Below the pieces are notes generated by a model that was not told where the DNA came from, did not search any database, and saw nothing but the letters and a program-made list of their open reading frames with translations. Shown here one piece after another: positions 1-9,117 of a stretch of 64,000 bases of DNA (its first letter is position 1; the number at the start of each line of letters is the position of its first letter). The position numbers were made by a program, and so were the translations under genes. The stretch lies in contig JBIIOU010000001.1 in NCBI GenBank assembly GCA_044336815.1, positions 14,260 to 78,259 of the forward strand, in the 5' to 3' direction. This DNA comes from GCA-2737125 sp044336815 (GTDB lineage Bacteria > Actinomycetota > Actinomycetes > S36-B12).

Positions 1-59
1 AACCGAAGTCACCGACCGTGGTACCCGTGAAATAACGCATTGGGAGACAGTAAATTACC

Positions 60-914
60 TTGACCACATCTAATCGCTACATCTTGACTATCAAGTGCCC
101 AGACCAGGCGGGAATTATTCATCGGGTTTCGGGTGCCCTGATGGCGGTCGGTGGCAATGTACTGGAGCAGGCGCAGTTCACCGATGAGGATTCAGGTTTT
201 TTCTGCATGCGCACTAAGTTCGAAACACTCAGGGGAGACCTAGAAGCATTGACTTCGGTAGTGGTCGACCACGTCAAGAGCCTTGAGCCCGAGTTGACCC
301 TTCGCCGTGAGGCCGATCATCTCCGGGCAATAATTCTTGTTTCAAAGCACGACCACTGCTTGCTGGATCTGCTTTACCGATTTGGCAATGGTGAGATGCC
401 TATTGATATTCCAGTGATTGTTTCGAATCATGAGGACTGTCGCGAGATTGCTGACAGGTACCACATCCCTTATGTGCACTTGCCGATTACTCCAGATAAC
501 AAGGCTGAGCAAGAAGCTAAACTGTTAGACCTGATTGCTGAGCACGTGATTGATGTCGTTGTTCTGGCTCGATACATGCAAGTACTATCCGGTGATTTCT
601 GCGACAAGATGCCGGGACGAATAATTAATATTCACCACTCTTTCCTGCCGGGGTTCAAAGGTGCTCGCCCATACCAGCAAGCGCATGAGCGTGGCGTGAA
701 ACTGATTGGAGCCACCGCACACTTTGTCACGGGCGATCTAGACGAGGGACCGATCATCGAGCAGAGCGTCGAGCGAGTAAGTCACGCGAATACAGCCGCT
801 GATTTAGTGGAAATCGGACGCGATGTAGAGCGTGTGGTCTTATCCAGAGCGGTGCGCTTGTTCGCCGAAGACCGAATAATTCTTACCGGTCAGCGAACCG
901 TCGTATTTTCCTAG
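60..914 (+). CDS. purU: Formyltetrahydrofolate deformylase PurU
   Basis: Hydrolyses 10-formyl-tetrahydrofolate to tetrahydrofolate and formate in the cytosol, balancing the one-carbon pool. The 284-residue product has the family's two parts: an N-terminal ACT domain (about residues 7-85, opening with ILTIKCPDQAGI) and a C-terminal formyltransferase fold (about 90-280). Active-site segments NIHHSFLPGFKG and GATAHFVTGDLDEGPI are intact. Length is normal. The start is a TTG at 60, chosen because homologues begin just before the first ACT strand; GGGAGA at 42-47 is a rather distant ribosome-binding site. It reads toward the CoA-transferase gene after a 60-bp gap. Family assignment is secure; only the start is uncertain. 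Confidence 0.95.
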   Translation: MTTSNRYILTIKCPDQAGIIHRVSGALMAVGGNVLEQAQFTDEDSGFFCMRTKFETLRGDLEALTSVVVDHVKSLEPELTLRREADHLRAIILVSKHDHCLLDLLYRFGNGEMPIDIPVIVSNHEDCREIADRYHIPYVHLPITPDNKAEQEAKLLDLIAEHVIDVVVLARYMQVLSGDFCDKMPGRIINIHHSFLPGFKGARPYQQAHERGVKLIGATAHFVTGDLDEGPIIEQSVERVSHANTAADLVEIGRDVERVVLSRAVRLFAEDRIILTGQRTVVFS

Positions 915-974
915 CACTAATGCACTTTCAATGCCGACTGTCTGATCTTTGCTTAGGAATTAGGAGGGTGAAAA

Positions 975-2129
975 GTGAGTGAAATTTCTCCGCTCCTCGA
1001 TGGCATAGTCGTGGTTTCAGTTGAGCAAGCGATCTCCGCACCGTTCGCGACGAGGCAACTCGCAGACCTGGGCGCGACTGTTATCAAGGTTGAACGCACC
1101 GAAGGTGATTTCGCACGCCACTATGATTCGGTGGTCGAAGGAAATTCGGCATTCTTCGTATGGGCAAACGTTGGTAAGCAGTCGATCGTTATCGATATGC
1201 GCAACCCCGATGACCATGAACTCTTGAAGGCACTAATCGCGGGCTCTGACGTATTTATTCATAACATGTCGCCAAGTGCGGCGAAAGGCAGAGGGCTTGA
1301 CGCTGACACCTTGCGCGCTGAAAAACCAAACTTGATTGTGTGCGAAATATCTGGATATGGCCCAGATGGACCACGAAGTGAAGATAAAGCGTACGACTTA
1401 GCTATACAGGCGGAGGCTGGTGCTTTCTCCGTCACCGGCGATGAGAACATGAGCAAGGTTGGTTTCTCGGTGGCAGACATTGCCGCAGGCATGTATGCAC
1501 TTACTAGCATTCTGGCCTCACTTGTGCGCCGTGATAGGACGGGTGAAGGTGCCTCCATCCATGTATCCATGCTTGAGGCGCTTGCCGAATGGCTTTCCGC
1601 TCCGCTATACGCCGCGGCATACGGTGTCGGCCAGCCTCCGCGGACGGGCCGTAGGCATCACGCGATAGCGCCTTACGGCACCTTTCACTTGAGTGATGAC
1701 CGCACTATTTTGATCGCTGTGCAAAGCGACGGAGAGTGGCGGTCATTGGCCACATCATTATTGGAAGATCCCGCTCTTGGTATAGACCCAAGATTTTTGA
1801 CCAACAGTAATCGCCTTGCAAATGTTGAGCAGTTGGAATCGCTGATCAGCGAAAAGTTGGCATCGATTTCAGGAGCGGAGGCGATGGATCGCCTACGCGA
1901 CGGCCGCATCGCTGTGGCGCGGGTAAATGACCTCACCGGTGTCTGGGCGCATGAGCAACTTCGCGCACGCGGGCATTTTCACGAGGTGCAGACCGAGCAT
2001 GGTCCGGTTGAGTTACTTGACCCACCATTTGACATTAGTGGCTGGGTTCGGCCCCCGAGCGGTGTACCGGGGTTGGGCGAACATGACCCAACGGTTCTGT
2101 CCGCCATTATCGAACGCGGCCGCAAGTAG
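975..2129 (+). CDS. CaiB/BaiF family (class III) CoA-transferase
   Basis: Moves coenzyme A between organic acids by the class III mechanism, in which an aspartate forms the acyl and CoA intermediates. The 384-residue protein opens with LLDGIVVVSVEQAISAPFA, typical of the family. The candidate catalytic Asp is in KAYDLAIQAEAG (about residues 136-147), and the family GYGPDGP motif lies just before it. The GTG start follows a perfect AGGAGG at 962-967. It converges with an acyl-CoA dehydrogenase gene downstream, so both may serve one branched-chain or dicarboxylic acid route, but the substrate cannot be read from sequence. Mesaconyl-, formyl- and carnitine-CoA transferases share this fold. Confidence 0.88.
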   Translation: MSEISPLLDGIVVVSVEQAISAPFATRQLADLGATVIKVERTEGDFARHYDSVVEGNSAFFVWANVGKQSIVIDMRNPDDHELLKALIAGSDVFIHNMSPSAAKGRGLDADTLRAEKPNLIVCEISGYGPDGPRSEDKAYDLAIQAEAGAFSVTGDENMSKVGFSVADIAAGMYALTSILASLVRRDRTGEGASIHVSMLEALAEWLSAPLYAAAYGVGQPPRTGRRHHAIAPYGTFHLSDDRTILIAVQSDGEWRSLATSLLEDPALGIDPRFLTNSNRLANVEQLESLISEKLASISGAEAMDRLRDGRIAVARVNDLTGVWAHEQLRARGHFHEVQTEHGPVELLDPPFDISGWVRPPSGVPGLGEHDPTVLSAIIERGRK

Positions 2130-2193
2130 GCCTGCAAATCACGTTCTGCATTTATTCTTAGTGGCTAAATTGCTTCAACTGTTTAGGTAGATG

Positions 2194-3348
2194 TCAGTAG
2201 GACTTGGGTAACCCAAGAACATGTTGGCCGAGATATGCGAGCACCAGATTGTTGTTAATTGGTGCTACTTGGTACAACCGGGTCTCCCTGAATTTTCGTT
2301 CAATGTCATATTCGACGGCGAAACCGAACCCGCCGTGGGTATCCATTGCGGCATTAGCGGCAGCCCATGATGCTTCGGAGGCAAGTAATTTCGCCATATT
2401 TGCCTCACTCGCGCAAGATTTACCGGCATCGTATTTTGCAGCAGCGTCAAAGCGCACTAGGTCGGCTGCTCTTAGTTGAGCGTACGCCTTGGCAAGGGGG
2501 AACTGGACACCCTGATTCGAGCCGATCTGCCGATCGAAAATAATTCGCTCATTCGCGTATGCCACAGCCTTTTCTAGCAGGTACCTACCGTCGCCTATGC
2601 ATTCTGAAGCGATCAGGATGCGTTCAGCGTTCATGCCATCAAGGATGTACCGAAACCCTTTCCCGGCCTCGCCAATCAGGGCATCAGCAGGGATTACCAC
2701 ATTATCGAAGAAGACCTCGGTGGTGCTGTGGTTGATCATGGTCTTGATCGGCTTAATGGTGATGCCGTCGACTTTGCGCATGTCTATTAAAAAGGTTGAC
2801 AGGCCTTCGGTGGGCTTCGCGCACTCGTCGTACGGGGTAGTTCGGGCCAGCAGCAACATGAGATCCGAATAAAGCGCGCGTGACGTCCATATCTTCTGCC
2901 CGTTGACGCGCCAGCCTTCGGGCACCTTTTCGGCTTTGGTACTAATGCGAGTTGTCTCGGACCCAGCCCCTGGCTCGGTAACACCGAATGCCTGCAGGCG
3001 CAGGCGGCCGGCCGCGATCTCTGGCAGGTACTGCTGTTTTTGTTCGGCACTGCCGTGACGCAATACGGTGCCCATTACGTACATCTGCGCGTGGCAAGCA
3101 GCTGGGTTGCCACCAGAGGCGGATATCTCTTCGAGGATTACCGATGCCTCGGTCAAAGTGGCACCGCCGCCGCCATACTGCTCGGGGATCAAGGCACCGA
3201 GGAATCCGGCCGCGGTGATGGCTGCTACAAACTCGGTTGGGTAAGTGTCGGGTTCTAGGCCGCGCCAATATTCGCCCGTGAAGTTAGCGCAAACCTGCCG
3301 CACACCTGACCGGAGATCTTCATGCCCAGTGTCTTCGGTCCATTTCAC
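2194..3348 (-). CDS. Acyl-CoA dehydrogenase
   Basis: FAD-dependent alpha,beta-dehydrogenation of an acyl-CoA, passing electrons to electron-transfer flavoprotein. From the GTG at 3348 the product is 384 residues, the usual size. FAD and substrate motifs FGVTEPGAGS (121-130) and IWTSRA (153-158) are present, and the C-terminus has AMDTHGGFGF (334-343). The usual C-terminal YEGT glutamate is replaced by YQVA (359-362). Glu242 in NAERILIA occupies the helix-G position used as base by isovaleryl-CoA and long-chain dehydrogenases. The frame stays open to 3627 but that extension is unlike the family and overlaps the upstream gene. Co-directional with the DMT exporter. Substrate unknown. Confidence 0.88.
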   Translation of the reverse strand: MKWTEDTGHEDLRSGVRQVCANFTGEYWRGLEPDTYPTEFVAAITAAGFLGALIPEQYGGGGATLTEASVILEEISASGGNPAACHAQMYVMGTVLRHGSAEQKQQYLPEIAAGRLRLQAFGVTEPGAGSETTRISTKAEKVPEGWRVNGQKIWTSRALYSDLMLLLARTTPYDECAKPTEGLSTFLIDMRKVDGITIKPIKTMINHSTTEVFFDNVVIPADALIGEAGKGFRYILDGMNAERILIASECIGDGRYLLEKAVAYANERIIFDRQIGSNQGVQFPLAKAYAQLRAADLVRFDAAAKYDAGKSCASEANMAKLLASEASWAAANAAMDTHGGFGFAVEYDIERKFRETRLYQVAPINNNLVLAYLGQHVLGLPKSY

Positions 3349-3395
3349 GGTGCTATTTGTACCATGGTGGCTCGAGTGGGGTATGAAAAAGTCAA

Positions 3396-4355
3396 TTATC
3401 TGGATCGCTCCGCCAGCACAACGCCAAACAACACTATTAGCGCGCCGATTATTTGGACCGGTGTCATTACCTCGCCCAGGGCAAGCCAAGCGATGGCGAT
3501 AGCGATCAGCGGCTCGATCATTCCGATCACTGAGGCTTGGGAGGCGCGGATATGCCGCATTGAGTGGACAACTAATAGGAAAGGCACGGTGGTGCCAAGA
3601 ACGATGAGATAGGTGAGAAGCACCCATATCGGGAACGCGTCATCATCGGTACCAAGTGGGTAGCCGATCCCGGTGAGACTCGCCCATGGAAACGACCACC
3701 AAGGTTGCACAATCGCCCAAAAAGCAGCCGAAGCTCCAAAGCCCCACATGGTAAGTGAGACGGCGTCGCGCGGCTGGGCGGACCGCAGTTGCTTATCGGC
3801 GAGGACGTAGTAGATAGCGAGTGCGATCGCGGCCCCGAAGCCGGCGGTGACTCCGACCGCACTGAGCGTGAACCCAAGCCAGACTTGAGCGACCATTGCC
3901 AACCCGGTTAAAGCGAGGACGAGGGCTATCCAGACTGATTTTCGGGTCGCTTGTTTCATGCCGAATCGAAACCAGATCGCCACCATAATTGGCGCCGTGA
4001 ACTCAATCAACAGGGCGACGCCGACGGGCAGGGTCTGGAGTGCGACGAAATAGAGGTACTGGGTCATGCCAACGCCAATTACCCCGTAGACAAGTAGTAC
4101 CGGCAGTTCCTTCTTGGTTATTCGCAGAGCGGCGGGTCGCGTGATTGCTACCAGAACTAACAGAATCAGAAACGCAGAACTCACCCGAATCTGTGACAAC
4201 CGCGTAGCTTCAATACCGGTAAGCAGTAGGGACTTAGAGACCGTCCCGTTTAATGCGAAAAGAAATGCTGCCGCCAGATAAAGCAAATACCCGGTCATCG
4301 GGTGCTGCTGCTTCGCTGGTGTGATCCCGGTCAGTGGTTCAGCAAGATCGCTCAC
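3396..4355 (-). CDS. EamA/DMT family transporter
   Basis: Inner-membrane exporter of the drug/metabolite transporter superfamily, probably for amino acids or other small metabolites. About ten hydrophobic segments form two EamA repeats (roughly residues 20-150 and 165-315), and the second ends in the typical IGMIEPLIAIAIAWLALGE. I start it at the GTG at 4355, which overlaps the TGA stop of glgA (GTGA) and suggests translational coupling. The ATG at 4298, just before the first helix, would give 300 residues and is a real alternative. The cargo cannot be inferred. Confidence 0.85.
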   Translation of the reverse strand: MSDLAEPLTGITPAKQQHPMTGYLLYLAAAFLFALNGTVSKSLLLTGIEATRLSQIRVSSAFLILLVLVAITRPAALRITKKELPVLLVYGVIGVGMTQYLYFVALQTLPVGVALLIEFTAPIMVAIWFRFGMKQATRKSVWIALVLALTGLAMVAQVWLGFTLSAVGVTAGFGAAIALAIYYVLADKQLRSAQPRDAVSLTMWGFGASAAFWAIVQPWWSFPWASLTGIGYPLGTDDDAFPIWVLLTYLIVLGTTVPFLLVVHSMRHIRASQASVIGMIEPLIAIAIAWLALGEVMTPVQIIGALIVLFGVVLAERSR

Positions 4356-5515
4356 CGATTCAGCACCTGCTGATAAATAGCCACGGTGCGTTCGGCGATG
4401 GCGGCCCACCCAAAATCTGATTGGGCGCGGCTGCGACCGGCTGCACCCATCGCATTGGCTCGGGATGGGTCGGCAACAAGTGAGTTCACCGCTGCTGCGA
4501 AGTCACGTTCAAATCCAGCAGGGTCAAGGGCTTCATATGAAACAAGCAGGCCGGTTTGGCCGTCAACCACAACTTCTGGGATCCCGCCGACCGCACTGGC
4601 AACCACCGCCGTTTGGCAAGCCATGGCCTCTAGGTTGACGATACCGAGGGGTTCGTAGATGGAAGGGCAAACAAAAGCTAGAGCACTGGAAAAAAGTTTG
4701 ATCAACGTAGGTATGGCGACTTGTTCCTTTAGCCAAACCACACTGTCGTCACCGCGTGCTGCCCGGAGCTGCTCAACAGCCTGTGCGGTCTGCGCGGCGA
4801 TTTCTTCGGTGTCTGGGGACGAGGCGGCCAAGACCAGCACTAAATCATCGGAAAAACTGCGGGCCGCGTTGAGCAGATGCACGAGGCCCTTTTGATGCGT
4901 TATGCGTCCGACGAAAAGCACATATGGACGGGTGACGTCGATGCCTAGCTCAGTAAGAGCGATGGGGTCTGGGGTAGGTGAGTAGAGATCAGTGTCGATG
5001 CCATTGTGAATGACGTGGACGTTGGCTGGGTCGACAAAAGGGTAGGTGCTGAGTACATCGGAGCGCATGCCATTGCTGACGGCGATAATGGCATCGGCAC
5101 CGGCGTAGGCGGTGCTCTCAACCCACGACGAAACTCGGTAGCCGCCGCCGAGTTGCTCTTGCTTCCAGGGGCGACGTGGTTCAAGGGAGTGAGCGGTCAG
5201 AACATGGGGCACGCCGTGCAGCAGGGCGCCCGTGTGCCCGGCAAAATTCGTGTACCAGGTGTGAGAGTGCAGTAGGTCCAACCCAGCGGTGGCGGCGGCC
5301 ATTTCGAGGTCGACCCCGAGCACCCCAAGTGCCGGGTTTTCCGCAATGAGTGCGGCGGGCACCTGGTGGGCGGTGGCATCGGGGCGATCGGGCCCAAAAC
5401 AATGTACCTCGACATCAACCAAGGGCCGTAAGTGCGCCACTAATTGGTCCACGTGTACCCCGGCGCCCCCGTAGATCTCCGGGGGCCACTCGCGGGTCAG
5501 CATTCCCACCTTCAT
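4352..5515 (-). CDS. glgA: Glycogen synthase, actinobacterial GT4 type
   Basis: Extends alpha-1,4-glucan, or makes maltose-1-phosphate in the GlgM pathway, from ADP-glucose supplied by the divergent glgC. The 387-residue protein opens MKVGMLTREWPPEIYGGAG, hallmark of the actinobacterial GT4 group. The GT-B fold is clear: donor-site segment FVGRITHQKGL and the EPLG-x-VNLEAMA motif that binds the nucleotide sugar. The ATG at 5515 is the conserved start; an upstream ATG at 5575 would add a non-conserved 20 residues. Only 84 bp separate it from glgC, so the two divergent promoters share regulatory space. Synthase and maltosyltransferase activities cannot be separated here. Confidence 0.92.
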   Translation of the reverse strand: MKVGMLTREWPPEIYGGAGVHVDQLVAHLRPLVDVEVHCFGPDRPDATAHQVPAALIAENPALGVLGVDLEMAAATAGLDLLHSHTWYTNFAGHTGALLHGVPHVLTAHSLEPRRPWKQEQLGGGYRVSSWVESTAYAGADAIIAVSNGMRSDVLSTYPFVDPANVHVIHNGIDTDLYSPTPDPIALTELGIDVTRPYVLFVGRITHQKGLVHLLNAARSFSDDLVLVLAASSPDTEEIAAQTAQAVEQLRAARGDDSVVWLKEQVAIPTLIKLFSSALAFVCPSIYEPLGIVNLEAMACQTAVVASAVGGIPEVVVDGQTGLLVSYEALDPAGFERDFAAAVNSLVADPSRANAMGAAGRSRAQSDFGWAAIAERTVAIYQQVLNR

Positions 5516-5587
5516 GACATGAGCATAGGGACTCCGTGAGAACAATCGTGTCACGCACTTGAGTGAGATCTTCACACGTAAGCGGGT

Positions 5588-5599
5588 TAAGGTTCGATC
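5588..5599 (+). promoter_or_regulatory. Leaderless -10 element of glgC
   Basis: TAAGGT at 5588-5593 is followed by exactly 6 nt and the GTG start of glgC. No Shine-Dalgarno can fit between. The same hexamer and spacing precede glnR. Inferred leaderless transcript. Confidence 0.5.
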
Positions 5600-6823
5600 G
5601 TGAGCTCAGGCCCGCACGTCCTCGCCATGGTGCTTGCTGGTGGCGCCGGTAAACGACTGATGCCACTGACGGCCGACCGAGCGAAGCCAGCGGTGCCCTT
5701 TGGTGGCTCCTATCGCCTAATCGATTTCGTACTTTCCAACCTCATTAACGCTGGCCTGCGTCGAGTATGCGTACTGACCCAGTACAAGTCACACTCACTG
5801 GACCGCCACGTGACTACCACCTGGCGTATGTCGACTCTGCTTGGGGATTACGTAACGCCGGTGCCGGCGCAGCAACGCCTTGGACCACGTTGGTATACCG
5901 GTAGTGCCGACGCAATATTCCAAAGCTTGAATTTGGTTTATGACGAGCAGCCTGACTACGTAGTCGTGTTTGGCGCTGATCACGTCTACCGCATGGATCC
6001 AATGCAAATGATCGAGGCGCATATTGCCGGAGGTGCTGGAGTGACGGTGGCTGGCATTCGCATGTCGAAATCGCAGGCGAGCCAGTTTGGTGTCATTGAA
6101 GCAGCACCCGATGGCCGCCACATCAAACGTTTCGCAGAGAAGCCGATTAGTCCGCCGACCATACCCGGCGACGATGAAAATTGCTATGTCTCCATGGGTA
6201 ACTATGTTTTTTCAACGGATGTGCTCCTAGAAGCTTTGCGAATTGATGCGGCTGATAGTTCTTCGATTCATGACATGGGAACAAATATCATCCCGATGCT
6301 TACCGCCGAAGGCTTGGCGCAAGTTTATGACTTCGCTGCGAATACCGTACCGGGTGAGACCGATCGCGATAAGGGCTACTGGCGAGACGTAGGTAGCCTC
6401 GACAGTTACCACGATGCGCATATGGATCTTGTATCAGTGCATCCGATTTTCAATTTGTACAACCGGCGTTGGCCGATTCTCACAAATCTGCCTTCGCTGC
6501 CGCCAGCAAAATTTGTTGAGGGAGGCAATGCCCACGATTCCATGGTAGGCGCCGGCACTGTTATTTCGGGTGCTCACGTTCGGGCTTCGGTTATTTCATC
6601 GAGTGTAACTATCGGCACGGGTGCTTATGTGGAAGGCAGTGTGATCATGCCCGGCGTGCGCATTGGCCGCGACGCAGTTGTGCGGAGGGCGATCCTTGAC
6701 AAGAATGTTGTCATTCCCGATGGCGCCCAGGTTGGGGTAGATCTTGAGCGCGATCGCGGGCTATACACCGTCAGCGATGCTGGCGTCGTTGCCCTCGGCA
6801 AAGGGGTCACAGCTGAGCGCTAG
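5600..6823 (+). CDS. glgC: Glucose-1-phosphate adenylyltransferase
   Basis: Makes ADP-glucose from ATP and glucose-1-phosphate, the committed and allosterically controlled step of bacterial glycogen synthesis. The 407-residue protein begins with the nucleotidyltransferase signature LAGGAGKRLMPLTADRAKPA, followed by GSYRLIDFVLSN. The catalytic Asp is in FGADHVYRMD and the glucose-phosphate site near FAEKP. A left-handed beta-helix with hexapeptide-like repeats fills the last hundred or so residues. The start is GTG. It is divergent from glgA, forming a compact glycogen locus. Branching and debranching genes are not in this window. Confidence 0.96.
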   Translation: MSSGPHVLAMVLAGGAGKRLMPLTADRAKPAVPFGGSYRLIDFVLSNLINAGLRRVCVLTQYKSHSLDRHVTTTWRMSTLLGDYVTPVPAQQRLGPRWYTGSADAIFQSLNLVYDEQPDYVVVFGADHVYRMDPMQMIEAHIAGGAGVTVAGIRMSKSQASQFGVIEAAPDGRHIKRFAEKPISPPTIPGDDENCYVSMGNYVFSTDVLLEALRIDAADSSSIHDMGTNIIPMLTAEGLAQVYDFAANTVPGETDRDKGYWRDVGSLDSYHDAHMDLVSVHPIFNLYNRRWPILTNLPSLPPAKFVEGGNAHDSMVGAGTVISGAHVRASVISSSVTIGTGAYVEGSVIMPGVRIGRDAVVRRAILDKNVVIPDGAQVGVDLERDRGLYTVSDAGVVALGKGVTAER

Positions 6824-6867
6824 TGGTGCATTTTTTGAAGTCCAGACCGTGAGAGACTTAGGAAATC

Positions 6868-8190
6868 ATGAGTATCGACTCTAGGTGGCGGCCAGCGGCG
6901 GCGCTATTAGCCTTTATCTGCTCGGTGGGCTCACTCATCGCACCAGGGGTACAAGCGGCGCAAGCGGCGGCACCGCTCGTCGCTCCTCGAATCATCGGGG
7001 GCACCCCGACCACCATTAACGTGGTTCCGTGGCAGGTGCTCTTGGTCGCGGGAGGCAAACTCTGCGGTGGCTCAATTATTTCAAGTACCTGGATCTTGAC
7101 GGCGGCCCATTGCGTTAACGGCATAAACCCCTCACAAGTTGCTGTGTATAGCGGCATCTCAAATAATTCGCAGCGCGCTTCGGTTGCACCGATTGGTGCG
7201 GTAACTATTGCGGTGCACCCAGGGTTTGCGCTACCTGCATATGGCAATGACGTCGCACTTATCTCCCTGAATTCTCCTATTGTGACCGGGCCGAATTCGC
7301 AGGTAATAGCGCTGCCAATAGCGCAGGATCCAGCCACCTGGCCCCCTGTTGGTACCGAGGCCACCATTAGTGGGTGGGGGGTTACTAGTTTTAACGCATC
7401 TTCCACAAGTGACCAGCTGCTGAAAGCCACGGTGCAGGTGCTGGCACCGCCGGCTGCCGCATGCGGTGAATACGGCAACGGCTTTGACGGTTTGTTATCA
7501 CTTTGCGCCGGCATTCAAGCCGGTGGGGTTGATACCTGTCAGGGTGATAGCGGTGGGCCACTGGTAATCAGTGTCGGCGGTGTACCGCTGTTGGCGGGCG
7601 TAACGAGTGTCGGTTTTGAGTGTGCGCGGGCAAACTACCCGGGCATTTATTCACGCACGAGTACCTTCATCCCGTGGATCCGCGGATTTGTCGATATACC
7701 TGTGACAGCTCCGATCCCACCCGCGAATGTGCAAGTCGCCGCGGTCGCTGGGGCTCAAGCGGTGGTCAGCTGGACAGCGTCGGTCAATAACGGGGGTGCG
7801 GCAGTGGCCTCGTATACCGCACTTGCTGAGCCGGGTGGCGCAATGTGCACAACCACCGAAGTTACCTGTGCGGTCACGGGGCTAGTGCCAGGAAAGACTT
7901 ACGCGTTCACCGTAAGTGCGTCAAACTCTATAGGTCAGGGGCAGCCATCGGTCGCATCTGCTCCTGTTGTCGCAGTTTCCGGAACATCAACCGTTGGCCG
8001 CACGGTGAAAGTCAAAACTGTGGTTAAGTGGGCTGGCCTTAAGTATTCGTCAGGTGCAAAACTAAGTACTTCATCCGCCAAGATTTGCAAGGTTTCCAAA
8101 TCGGGAGTTCTAATGCGCTCGGCCGGTACTTGTGTAATTGCAGTTCAGTCAGGCGGTAAGCGAGGCACCGCATTCATTGGAGTTTTGTAG
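6868..8190 (+). CDS. Secreted trypsin-like serine protease with fibronectin III domain
   Basis: Predicted exported S1 endopeptidase. An Ala-rich signal peptide (about 1-35, ending near VQAAQAA) precedes the activation site RIIGG (41-45). The triad is complete: His81 in TAAHC, Asp128 in NDVAL and Ser228 in GDSGGP. Asp222, six residues before the serine, predicts cleavage after Lys or Arg. Three cysteine pairs typical of chymotrypsin folds can be matched. A fibronectin type III-like domain (about 282-370) and a Lys-rich beta tail follow, plausible for substrate or surface binding. It stands alone between glgC and the convergent Nudix gene, whose stop lies 5 bp away. Likely extracellular nutrient acquisition. 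Confidence 0.92.
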   Translation: MSIDSRWRPAAALLAFICSVGSLIAPGVQAAQAAAPLVAPRIIGGTPTTINVVPWQVLLVAGGKLCGGSIISSTWILTAAHCVNGINPSQVAVYSGISNNSQRASVAPIGAVTIAVHPGFALPAYGNDVALISLNSPIVTGPNSQVIALPIAQDPATWPPVGTEATISGWGVTSFNASSTSDQLLKATVQVLAPPAAACGEYGNGFDGLLSLCAGIQAGGVDTCQGDSGGPLVISVGGVPLLAGVTSVGFECARANYPGIYSRTSTFIPWIRGFVDIPVTAPIPPANVQVAAVAGAQAVVSWTASVNNGGAAVASYTALAEPGGAMCTTTEVTCAVTGLVPGKTYAFTVSASNSIGQGQPSVASAPVVAVSGTSTVGRTVKVKTVVKWAGLKYSSGAKLSTSSAKICKVSKSGVLMRSAGTCVIAVQSGGKRGTAFIGVL

Positions 8191-8195
8191 CCAAT

Positions 8196-9113
8196 CTACC
8201 CTTCGGCAGCGTTGTGGCGCTCTACGGCCACTACTCGAGGGCGTTCATCTTCATGAAAAACTCGATGCACGACAAGGAAACTACCAGGTGAAAGTTTGGC
8301 GTCCAAGACACTTGGATCAACATCCAGATCCAATGCGCTAGTTAACACATCCAAAAGCGCCGGTAGTACAGGTCGATGCGAGCATATAACGGTAGCTTGT
8401 GAGTGCAATGAAAGCTGCTTCATGCGTTCACGCGCACTCTTCTCGTCCTGCTCGAACCCTGATTCGCTGAGATCGCGCTCTTGCTGTACATCTGTACCCA
8501 AAAGTTTCGCGAGTGCTTTAACCGTCTCAAGGCAGCGGGCGGCGTCGGATGAGTGCACTGATTCAATAGCGAATGCATTTAGTAACGGAGCCAAAGTTTT
8601 TGCCTGCGATTTGCCCTTGCCGGTAAGTGGGCGAGAGGCGTCATGGGCACCTTTAAAATCTGCACGTTTAACTGCCTGTGCATGGCGCAAGAAAATTAGC
8701 GGGACGGTTGGCTGGAGCGCGGCCGCGGCCTCAACGGTGTCTGCATCGTGCTCGTATGTCAGGCGGTGCCGAGCCTGCGCTACGGGCAGCCACTGGATTT
8801 CATCTACTTCATCATTTGGCATGAACGGTTCGTTGCTTCGGGCTGTCGCCACCCAATACCGCACCTCCTTCGGGCGACCGAGTGCGTTGTAGGTCAACGT
8901 GGGAAGTGGTGCTCCTAGCCGAGGCAGGTAACTGGACTCCTCCATGCACTCGCGTACGGCTGCAGCAAGTACATGTTCTCCGGGGTCAACTTTGCCTTTG
9001 GGCAGCGACCAGTCTTGGCGACGCGGCCGGTGCACGATCAGGACTTCACGGTGGTCGGGCGCCCCCCGCAGTAGTACGACCCCTGCGGCGCGGACCAGGT
9101 CTTCGCTTGCCAC
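8196..9113 (-). CDS. MutT1-like Nudix hydrolase with histidine-phosphatase domain
   Basis: Two domains matching mycobacterial MutT1, which removes 8-oxo-dGTP/8-oxo-GTP and related nucleotides. The Nudix box spans residues 40-62 (G40, then RECMEES at 54-60). The C-terminal half is a phosphoglycerate-mutase/SixA-type domain starting at LRHAQAVKR with the phospho-accepting His144. At 305 residues the length fits the fused family. GTG start, 4 bp after the CYTH/CHAD stop, third in a ppk - CYTH/CHAD - Nudix run. In Mycobacterium, mutT1 also neighbours ppk, so the association is old. A role on diadenosine polyphosphates is an alternative. Confidence 0.88.
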   Translation of the reverse strand: MASEDLVRAAGVVLLRGAPDHREVLIVHRPRRQDWSLPKGKVDPGEHVLAAAVRECMEESSYLPRLGAPLPTLTYNALGRPKEVRYWVATARSNEPFMPNDEVDEIQWLPVAQARHRLTYEHDADTVEAAAALQPTVPLIFLRHAQAVKRADFKGAHDASRPLTGKGKSQAKTLAPLLNAFAIESVHSSDAARCLETVKALAKLLGTDVQQERDLSESGFEQDEKSARERMKQLSLHSQATVICSHRPVLPALLDVLTSALDLDVDPSVLDAKLSPGSFLVVHRVFHEDERPRVVAVERHNAAEG

Positions 9114-9117
9114 CTAG

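Noticed and set aside
2..73. Possible 3' end of an upstream gene (frame open from the window edge to TAA at 71-73, overlapping the purU start)
   Set aside because: Only 23 codons, no family recognisable; cannot be separated from chance.
3349..3627. N-terminal extension of the acyl-CoA dehydrogenase
   Set aside because: The extra 93 residues are low-complexity and unlike the family, and they overlap the DMT transporter gene.
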